This document shows positions 55,641 through 64,000 of a stretch of DNA of 64,000 nt, in pieces; within the stretch, counting starts at the first letter, position 1; every line of letters begins with the position of its first letter. A program made the position numbers and the translations under genes. The notes beneath the pieces are model-generated. The model worked only from the letters and a program-made list of their open reading frames with translations. It made no database searches and was not told where the DNA came from. Source of the DNA: Acinetobacter sp. ANC 4805 (GTDB lineage Bacteria > Pseudomonadota > Gammaproteobacteria > Pseudomonadales > Moraxellaceae); the NCBI RefSeq assembly GCF_022549495.1, contig NZ_JAKZGD010000004.1, positions 1 through 64,000 of the forward strand, read 5' to 3'.

Positions 55641-57680
55641 ATGTCATCTGCCAGTCAACTCAATGACAAGCAACTTGAAGCCATGAAATATGTTCAAGGG
55701 CCATTGTTGGTGCTTGCAGGTGCAGGTTCAGGTAAAACCTCCGTAATTACTCGAAAAGTTGCTTTCCTCGTACAGCAATGTGGTATTCCTGCACATCGTA
55801 TTACTGCAATGACCTTTACCAATAAAGCTGCACGTGAGATGAAAGAACGTGTAGGTAAATTATTGTCTCGTGAAGAAGCTAAAGGACTCTCAGTTTCGAC
55901 TTTCCATACTTTTGGTCTGAATTTATTACGTTTAGAATTAAAAAACCTACCACTTAAAGCCAACTTCTCGATTTTAGATGCGGATGACTGCAAACGAATT
56001 CTGATGGACTTAATGCAACGTGACAATTTGTCAGGTGCAGAGAGTAAAGAACTCATCGCAAAAGCAATGAAGAAAATTTCAGATTGGAAAAATGATCTAG
56101 TCTTACCTGAGCAAGCCCATTCAACTTGTGAAACTGTTGATGATGTACAGTTAGCGCATTTGTATCAACTTTATGAACGTAACCTACGTGCCTATAATGC
56201 AGTCGATTTTGATGATTTGATTGTAATGCCTGCTCGCTTACTTCAAGAAAATGCTGAAGTCAGAGATAAATGGCAAAACCGTGTTCGTTACTTATTGGTG
56301 GATGAGTATCAGGATACCAACACGGCACAATATACTCTGGTAAAACTTCTTGTTGGCGTGATGGGGCAGTTCACCGCAGTAGGTGATGATGACCAATCTA
56401 TTTATGCATGGCGTGGTGCAAAACCTGAAAATATGGCTTTGCTCAAAGAAGATTTTCATAATTTAAAAGTCATCAAACTTGAGCAAAACTACCGTTCAAC
56501 CAGTCGTATCCTAAAAGCAGCAAATGCTGTGATTGAAAACAATCCGCATATTTTCGATAAGAAATTGTGGAGTGACAAAGGGCATGGCGAAAATATTCGT
56601 GTGATCACATGCCTAAATGATGATGATGAGGCAGAGCGCGTTGTCAAAGACCTTATCACGCATAAGTTGATGAATGGTAAAAACTGGAAAGACTATGCCA
56701 TTTTATATCGTGGTAATTTCCAAGCGCGGGTATTAGAAACCCAACTGCGTCAAATGCAGATTCCATATAAATTATCAGGTGGGCAATCTTTCTTTGCACG
56801 AGCAGAGATTAAAGATGTGATGAGCTATTTACGCCTCATCATTAATCCTGAAGATGACAGTGCATTTTTGCGTATTATTAATACGCCAAAACGTGCGATT
56901 GGACCTGTTACCTTAGAAAAACTGGGTTTATTTGCCCAAGAAAATACGTTGTCCTTATTAACAGCATCGTCTGATCAACGTTTAGCAATGGTATTGCCAA
57001 AGAAAGCGGCAACGCAATTGCATGAGTTTGCTGACTTTATTGCAACCTTTACGCGTGAACTTTTAGATGATGATGAGCCAATGCCAAAGGTTCGTCAAAT
57101 GATCAATGAGGCGGGCTATATTGATTATATCCGTGAGCAAGCGGCGACTCCTGCACAAGAAAAAACCAAACTTGACAGTATTGAAAGCTTATATAGCAGT
57201 ATTCAAAATCTATTGAATCGTACAGATGATGTTGATGAAAAAAATATTGAAAGTGTGATTCGTAAACTGGTATTGCTCGATATGCTAGAGCAACAGCAGG
57301 AAGAAGAAGATACCGATAAAGTCAATTTATTAACATTACATGCGGCAAAAGGCTTGGAATTCCCTTATGTGTATATGATTGGCTTAGAAGAAGAGCTATT
57401 GCCACATAAGAACTCAATTGCTTCTGAAACCATCGAAGAAGAACGTCGTTTGATGTACGTTGGTATTACTCGTGCTCGCCAAGGTTTAACCTTGACGCTT
57501 GCCGAACAACGTAAGAATGGTGGTCAAATGCGTCAAATGACACCAAGCCGTTTCTTGGATGAATTGCCACAAGATGATTTGGAATGGCATGGCCGCAAAA
57601 AGAAACTTGCGCCAAATGTTGATCCCAAAGAGCAAGCTCAGCAATATCTCGCAAACTTAAAAGCATTATTGAAACGTTAA
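55641..57680 (+). CDS. rep: ATP-dependent DNA helicase Rep
   Basis: 679 residues, close to E. coli Rep (673). It is a UvrD/Rep superfamily 1A 3'-5' helicase: Walker A GAGSGKT, motif Ia TFTNKAAREMKERV, motif II LVDEYQDTN, motif III GDDDQSIYAWRGA, motif IV EQNYRS, motif V LHAAKGLEFPYVY and motif VI MYVGITRARQ. It removes proteins ahead of the replication fork. The C-terminus (residues 640-679) is basic and likely contacts partners such as DnaB in relatives. It starts a rep-dut pair with a 23-bp gap. Confidence 0.95.
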   Translation: MSSASQLNDKQLEAMKYVQGPLLVLAGAGSGKTSVITRKVAFLVQQCGIPAHRITAMTFTNKAAREMKERVGKLLSREEAKGLSVSTFHTFGLNLLRLELKNLPLKANFSILDADDCKRILMDLMQRDNLSGAESKELIAKAMKKISDWKNDLVLPEQAHSTCETVDDVQLAHLYQLYERNLRAYNAVDFDDLIVMPARLLQENAEVRDKWQNRVRYLLVDEYQDTNTAQYTLVKLLVGVMGQFTAVGDDDQSIYAWRGAKPENMALLKEDFHNLKVIKLEQNYRSTSRILKAANAVIENNPHIFDKKLWSDKGHGENIRVITCLNDDDEAERVVKDLITHKLMNGKNWKDYAILYRGNFQARVLETQLRQMQIPYKLSGGQSFFARAEIKDVMSYLRLIINPEDDSAFLRIINTPKRAIGPVTLEKLGLFAQENTLSLLTASSDQRLAMVLPKKAATQLHEFADFIATFTRELLDDDEPMPKVRQMINEAGYIDYIREQAATPAQEKTKLDSIESLYSSIQNLLNRTDDVDEKNIESVIRKLVLLDMLEQQQEEEDTDKVNLLTLHAAKGLEFPYVYMIGLEEELLPHKNSIASETIEEERRLMYVGITRARQGLTLTLAEQRKNGGQMRQMTPSRFLDELPQDDLEWHGRKKKLAPNVDPKEQAQQYLANLKALLKR

Positions 57681-57703
57681 GAAATAGTCAGTAGGAAGTT
57701 GTA

Positions 57704-58156
57704 ATGAAAGTCCAAGTTAAAGTATTAGATGCGCGTTTAGGTCAAGAGTGGGCACTGCCTTCGTATGCGACTACAGGTTCAGCAGGTTTAGATCTACGTG
57801 CATGTCTAGATGAAGCCATTGAAATTGCAGCAGGTGAAACGGTTTTAGTGAAAACTGGCTTAGCAATTTATATCGAAGATCCAAACTTTGCTGGTTTAAT
57901 TTTACCGCGTTCAGGTTTAGGTCATAAGCACGGTATCGTATTAGGAAATTTGGTGGGTTTAATTGATTCTGACTATCAAGGTGAGTTGATGATTTCGGTT
58001 TGGAATCGTGGGCAGAATACCTTCCGCTTAGAACCAGGTGAGCGTTTGGCTCAATATGTTTTAGTGCCTGTGGTACAAGCTGAGTTTGAACAAGTGAGTG
58101 AATTTGTCGCAACTGAACGTGGTGCAGGTGGTTTTGGACATACGGGTCAGCACTAA
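57704..58156 (+). CDS. dut: dUTP diphosphatase
   Basis: 150 residues with AGGAAG upstream. It hydrolyses dUTP to dUMP and pyrophosphate, keeping uracil out of DNA and feeding dTMP synthesis. The five trimeric-dUTPase motifs are visible: [38 protein letters not shown]-type and the C-terminal [10 protein letters not shown] arm. Gene order dut-algC-argB matches pseudomonads. Confidence 0.98.
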   Translation: MKVQVKVLDARLGQEWALPSYATTGSAGLDLRACLDEAIEIAAGETVLVKTGLAIYIEDPNFAGLILPRSGLGHKHGIVLGNLVGLIDSDYQGELMISVWNRGQNTFRLEPGERLAQYVLVPVVQAEFEQVSEFVATERGAGGFGHTGQH

Positions 58157-58349
58157 GTTTTAGTAATTATCACTTTAAATGCAATGCTTTACTGAAAAGC
58201 GTTGCATTTGTCATATTGATTGTTCCCTAAATTTGTATTAAAAAGCAGCTGACAAATTATTTTAATTTTTCTGAATAAGGGTTAATTAATTTCTTAATAG
58301 TTTCTGTTTTTTTTGAATCAGCTAATGATTATAAAAATAGGGGTTTACT

Positions 58350-60684
<2,335 letters not shown>

Positions 60685-60692
60685 AGATTAAG

Positions 60693-60719
60693 AAAAAAGA
60701 CCTCATGCAGGTCTTTTTT
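60693..60719 (+). terminator. Terminator of argB
   Basis: 11-bp stem AAAAAAGACCT/AGGTCTTTTTT (60693-60703 with 60709-60719), loop CATGC. Confidence 0.95.
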
Positions 60720-60720
60720 T

Positions 60721-60764
60721 TCGTCATGATCTGTTCATCTTTTATTCATTGAAGTGTCATTGAA
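60721..60764 (+). promoter_or_regulatory. Pho-box-like array upstream of the olsB-like gene
   Basis: TCAT occurs four times at exactly 11-bp spacing (60724, 60735, 60746, 60757). The 7-mers ending in each TCAT match CTGTCAT at 5, 4, 4 and 6 of 7 positions. This is the direct-repeat geometry of PhoB sites. Coding sequence starts 43 bp further on. Confidence 0.6.
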
Positions 60765-60802
60765 GCGATTTAAGGTAACTCTAGACATAAGGAGCTTTCA
60801 TT

Positions 60803-61579
60803 ATGCTAGAAAAATTAAATCATTATCGCCAGACATTAACTTCACCTTTACGTCAAAAGCCGTCACAAAACCAATTCCGTTTTGGGTGGGTGGATAATCT
60901 AAAAGAACTACAAGAAGTACAACGTTTTAGAGCAAATCAATTCTCTCATCAATTTGGGATCTCTTTTGAAGATGGGTTAGATCAAGATCTCTATGATTTT
61001 GGTTGTGAACATGCGGTGTTACGTGAAAAATGGACGGGTGAAATTGTTGCCTATACACGTCTTAAATTGTTTCAAGGTCATGAAATTGGGCAAAGTTATA
61101 GTGCTAAAGAGTTTGATGTTGTTCCAAACTTTTCACATTTGCCAAGTATCTTGGAAATAGGGCGGACTTGTGTACATCCGCAATTCCGTTCTGGAAAAGC
61201 ATTATCAATGCTGTGGTTGAATTTAGTGCCAAAGGTACTGTGGTCTATGCGTGCGAAGTATGTGATGGGATGTGTGAGTATTCATCTTGAAGATAACTTG
61301 GCGCGAGCTTATTACACCCATCGTCAAATTCAACAATTGGCTGATCATCAGATTATTGATATCCGTTCAAACCGTGCATTTGAACCAGAGCGTCCTGAAT
61401 ATAGTTTTCCGCAAGATGAACGTATGCCAAAGCTTTTCGATACCTATCTTGGCATGCAATCCAAGCTTTCAAAACAAGCATTTTATGATGAAGATTTTAA
61501 ATGTTTAGACTATTTTGTGTTCTTAGAAATTAACAAGATCGCAACTTCTTTTGTGATGAATAAAATGGTGCAACGTTAG
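60803..61579 (+). CDS. olsB: OlsB-like GNAT N-acyltransferase (ornithine lipid synthesis)
   Basis: 258 residues with AAGGAG upstream. It belongs to the hemolysin-like GNAT acyltransferases: VQRFRANQF near the N-terminus, then the core ILEIGRTCVHPQFRSGKALSMLW and MGCVSIHLEDN. OlsB joins a 3-hydroxyacyl group from acyl carrier protein to ornithine, giving lyso-ornithine lipid, a phosphorus-free membrane lipid made under phosphate starvation. The Pho-box-like array upstream supports this. No olsA gene is adjacent; the acyltransferase at 53496-54413 is a candidate. Soluble or peripheral at the inner membrane. Confidence 0.82.
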   Translation: MLEKLNHYRQTLTSPLRQKPSQNQFRFGWVDNLKELQEVQRFRANQFSHQFGISFEDGLDQDLYDFGCEHAVLREKWTGEIVAYTRLKLFQGHEIGQSYSAKEFDVVPNFSHLPSILEIGRTCVHPQFRSGKALSMLWLNLVPKVLWSMRAKYVMGCVSIHLEDNLARAYYTHRQIQQLADHQIIDIRSNRAFEPERPEYSFPQDERMPKLFDTYLGMQSKLSKQAFYDEDFKCLDYFVFLEINKIATSFVMNKMVQR

Positions 61580-61676
61580 TTATATCATTGTTAATCTAAT
61601 ACTGAGCACATATTGAGATTTACAAGATGTCTGTACCTCATGCACAATAGGTACAGATGTTAGATAGTTAGAAGAT

Positions 61677-62525
61677 ATGTGCCAGCTATTAGGAATGAAT
61701 TGCGCGACTCCGACGGATATTACCTTTTCCTTTCGTGGATTTTCCCAACGAGCAGGGGTCACGTCTGATCATTGTGATGGTTTTGGTATTGCATTTTTTG
61801 AAGACAAAGCATGTCGTTTGTTTGTTGACAATCAATCGGCAGTTGAATCTCCGATTGCTGACTTGGTGCGTAATTATCCAATCAAATCGCGTAATGTGAT
61901 TGCACATATCCGAAAAGCAACTCAGGGTAAAATTACCCTAGAAAACTCACATCCTTTTTTACGTGAGTTGTGGGGCAGACATTGGATTTTTGCACATAAT
62001 GGTGATTTACACGATTTCAATCCTCGTTTGAGTGGACGTTTTGAACCCGTTGGTAATACCGATAGTGAACGTGCTTTTTGCTATTTGTTAGATCAGATGG
62101 TTGAAGCATTTGGATATACAGAGCCATGTATAGAAAAAGTTTTTTCTCTTTTAGAGCGGATTTCGCCTGAAATTGCAGAGCATGGTACGTTTAATTTTTG
62201 CTTGTCTAATGGGCAAGCATTATTCAGCTATGCAACGACCAAACTACATTGGTTAGTACGAGAATATCCATTTCAACCTGCACATTTAATTGATTTAGAT
62301 GTCAAAGTTGATTTTAGTGAAGTGACCACACCACAAGATCGGGTTGCAGTAATCACAACTGAACCTTTAACACATAATGAGTCATGGACTGCCTATCAAG
62401 CTGGTGAAATGATTTTATTTCAGCATGGTCAACCCATTAAGCATGCGCTCACTCGAGTTGAACGTCTCATTCGAGAAGCAGAAAATCCAAACCTAAAACG
62501 CGTGACTAGAGCGGATCAATATTAA
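61677..62525 (+). CDS. Class II glutamine amidotransferase, YafJ-like
   Basis: 282 residues beginning MCQLLGMNC, so the N-terminal nucleophile Cys2 is exposed after Met removal. Family features: HCDGFGIAFFED, NVIAHIRKATQGK, NSHPFLRELWGRHWIFAHNGDL and NTDSERAFCYLLDQM. The domain is a free-standing glutaminase of the GATase_4/YafJ type with no synthase partner. Role unknown; related proteins trim or deglutamylate metabolites such as gamma-glutamyl amines. A short 8-bp inverted repeat (61630-61637 with 61650-61657) lies in its leader. Confidence 0.88.
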   Translation: MCQLLGMNCATPTDITFSFRGFSQRAGVTSDHCDGFGIAFFEDKACRLFVDNQSAVESPIADLVRNYPIKSRNVIAHIRKATQGKITLENSHPFLRELWGRHWIFAHNGDLHDFNPRLSGRFEPVGNTDSERAFCYLLDQMVEAFGYTEPCIEKVFSLLERISPEIAEHGTFNFCLSNGQALFSYATTKLHWLVREYPFQPAHLIDLDVKVDFSEVTTPQDRVAVITTEPLTHNESWTAYQAGEMILFQHGQPIKHALTRVERLIREAENPNLKRVTRADQY

Positions 62526-62543
62526 TCAGTATAATAAAAATTA

Positions 62544-62576
62544 ATAGATGCTATATCATTTATTTATAGTATCTAT
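62544..62576 (+). terminator. Terminator after the yafJ-like gene
   Basis: AT-rich 12-bp stem with one G-T wobble (62544-62555 with 62565-62576), followed by TTTT. Confidence 0.75.
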
Positions 62577-62807
62577 TTTTAATTGTTTATATTCTAATGA
62601 AATTATAATTATTTTTCCAGAATTGGTTAAAAAATACTTGAGTGTTTTAATTGGTTAAAATATTTAATTAAATATAAAACAACGGGTTAATTTATTTTAT
62701 TGAAAATATTTGAAATCTGACAAAAATGCTGTGTTTTTATTTAATTGTTTAGCCGATATTATGTCCTTATTCAATAAATCACATTGGTTTTAGGGATAGA
62801 GATAGGT

Positions 62808-63257
62808 ATGAAATGGTCTGCCGAATATAATACAGGAATAGAAGTTATCGATGATCAACATCGACGTATTCTGGATTATATTAATGAAATCGCTGATTTA
62901 AAATATTCCCATGATCGTGTCAAAATGAAGAGTGTATTAGACAATATTATTGATTATACACAGTCGCATTTTACCTTTGAAGAAAGCTTGCAAGAAGAAG
63001 CAAATTATAAATATCGTGTGCCACATAAACGTGTGCATGATTTATTTATCAAAAAGATAGAGACTTATCGTGAACGTTTTGAATTAGGGCATGAAATTGA
63101 TAAAGAATTGCATGAAGCACTTTCAAAATGGTTAATCAATCATATTCGACATGATGATGCTGATTATGTAGGTGCTGTTAGAGAAAATATGGTTGGCATT
63201 ATTAAAGAAAATGAAAAGAAAAAAGGCAAGAATTGGTTTTCACGGTTCTTTGCTTGA
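62808..63257 (+). CDS. Bacteriohemerythrin
   Basis: 149 residues from ATG 62808; a frame from 62784 is rejected as GATAGGT lies just before this ATG. All di-iron ligands are present: H18, H54, E58, H73, H77, H112 and D117. It is a stand-alone O2-binding four-helix bundle with a basic C-terminal tail (EKKKGKNWFSRFFA), an amphipathic end that could bind a membrane. Oxygen delivery or storage is the known family role; the partner here is not visible. Confidence 0.92.
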   Translation: MKWSAEYNTGIEVIDDQHRRILDYINEIADLKYSHDRVKMKSVLDNIIDYTQSHFTFEESLQEEANYKYRVPHKRVHDLFIKKIETYRERFELGHEIDKELHEALSKWLINHIRHDDADYVGAVRENMVGIIKENEKKKGKNWFSRFFA

Positions 63258-63277
63258 CAATAAAATAATAACAATAA

Positions 63278-63390
63278 GACCTCTTATGGTAGAAAAATAA
63301 TAAGGTGAAGATGAGTAAAAAATAAGAGGTCAGATTTATATAATAATAACTAGGCGCGGCAAGTCATCTTTATGGTGATTTGCCTTTTTC
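63278..63390 (+). promoter_or_regulatory. Structured intergenic segment with inverted repeat and terminator-like hairpin
   Basis: Perfect 10-bp inverted repeat GACCTCTTAT/ATAAGAGGTC (63278-63287 with 63322-63331, 34-bp spacer). Then a hairpin GGCAAGTCATC/GGTGATTTGCC (63358-63368 with 63374-63384, two wobbles) followed by T5. It probably terminates the hemerythrin transcript; a small RNA between the two structures is possible. Confidence 0.5.
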
Positions 63391-63502
63391 TTTGGGCATC
63401 TTTTGTTTTGATTTTCAGACGTGACAAAGGCAAAATAGATTGAATATTTCATTGTAAGCTCCATAAAGCACAATGAGTTCAAAGCTTTTTAAGGAATGCA
63501 GT

Positions 63503-64000
63503 ATGCAGGACACAACTCTGTCACGCTGGCTTACACCAGTGATGGCGTTTTGCTTATCTTTTGTCATGATTAGCACATTAGCACCAACTGTGGGTATCCA
63601 AATTGATCGTCAATTTGATTTTTGGCTTTTGTGGTTGGGAACCATGCTTTTATTAGCATTACCGATTGGTTATCTTGAAATTGCTTTGGCAAAACGTTCA
63701 CAGACAACCGCGCTACAAGCGCTTTCTACCTTAACACGTGATGCAGATGCTTCACCAAGATGGCGCGTAGTCGGGTGGTTAGCCGTTGTTTTTGTTCCTT
63801 TCTTTGCAGGTAGTATTGTAAATACATCGGCTTATGTTGTGAGTCAGCAGCTTGGATTAAATCTTCCGACTCAAATTATTTTTGCGATTTTTGCCGTTAT
63901 TGCATTGGGATTGTCTTTTATCCCTCGTCAATTTTTGATTGGTTTGACAACTGTTGGTGTTATTGCTGCTTTTATTCTTGCCAATGTAATGGGAACTCAT
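63503..64000 (+). CDS. Membrane transporter, N-terminal part (runs off window)
   Basis: First 166 residues from ATG 63503, with AAGGA 7 bp upstream. Five hydrophobic segments are visible. The second, LLLALPIGYLEIALAKRS, and the following WRVVGWLAVVFVPFFAG resemble helices 2 and 3 of neurotransmitter:sodium symporters (NSS/SNF), but the NSS helix-1 signature (GNIWRFPY) is absent, so this may be a divergent member or another permease. The C-terminal part is outside the window. Confidence 0.55.
   Translation, partial: MQDTTLSRWLTPVMAFCLSFVMISTLAPTVGIQIDRQFDFWLLWLGTMLLLALPIGYLEIALAKRSQTTALQALSTLTRDADASPRWRVVGWLAVVFVPFFAGSIVNTSAYVVSQQLGLNLPTQIIFAIFAVIALGLSFIPRQFLIGLTTVGVIAAFILANVMGTH

Overview
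The window looks like a chromosomal segment of an Acinetobacter-type gammaproteobacterium. This rests on the AT-rich composition, the Moraxellaceae/Pseudomonas-like gene orders (yhbY / rlmE-ftsH-folP; bpt-aat-trxB / ftsK; minCDE; dut-algC-argB) and the Bap-type giant adhesin at the left edge. The species cannot be fixed from what is visible. I see no rRNA, tRNA, CRISPR array, intact insertion sequence or prophage. Most of the window is ordinary core genome, with short accessory or decayed patches.

Layout. 1-4083: 3' end of a very large Ig-repeat adhesin with a type I secretion C-terminus. 4150-7601: an unusual two-gene cluster, an all-helical toroid-like protein followed by a protein joining a degenerate D,D-carboxypeptidase-like domain to a CapA/PgsA metallophosphatase domain. 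7598-10108: metzincin lipoprotein, alkyltransferase-like protein, universal stress protein and a CatB-type acetyltransferase. 10109-11084: a decayed patch and a DUF5071-like orphan. 11174-16129: greA and carAB with a structured leader. 16491-24086: an 11-mer-repeat protein, DOMON-like protein, yhbY, rlmE-ftsH-folP, a VWA lipoprotein and a small acidic protein. 24115-36466: exported hydrolase, EamA transporter with an upstream small ORF and terminator, PnuC, a lipoprotein glycerophosphodiesterase, a phosphoethanolamine-transferase-like enzyme, an orphan RND pump, MgtE and a DUF4112 protein. 36524-43200: HtpX, two lytic transglycosylases around ttcA and an SCP2 protein, a gene-poor decayed stretch, and greB. 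43223-53471: bpt, aat, trxB, ftsK, a LysE exporter, a PA4642-like protein, minCDE and a voltage-sensor-like membrane protein. 53496-64000: acyltransferase, OmpA lipoprotein, rep, dut, algC, argB, an OlsB-like acyltransferase, a class II amidotransferase, bacteriohemerythrin and the start of a transporter.

Shared themes. (i) Envelope and peptidoglycan: adhesin, CapA-like fusion, two transglycosylases, FtsK, MinCDE, OmpA lipoprotein, HtpX/FtsH quality control and the phosphoethanolamine-transferase-like enzyme. (ii) Phosphate economy: the glycerophosphodiesterase and the OlsB-like gene each have upstream TCAT-type half-sites repeated at exactly 11 bp, the geometry of PhoB boxes, suggesting two phosphate-starvation genes. 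(iii) Pyrimidine/arginine supply: carAB with an attenuator-like leader, and argB. (iv) N-degron tagging: Bpt and Aat side by side.

The items most worth a second look are the toroid/pseudo-carboxypeptidase-CapA pair, the DnaA-box cluster beside an AT-rich tract upstream of ttcA, the two Pho-box-like arrays, the small ORF plus terminator ahead of the EamA transporter, the LEA/apolipoprotein-like 11-mer protein, and a 75-bp perfect inverted-repeat element downstream of minE.
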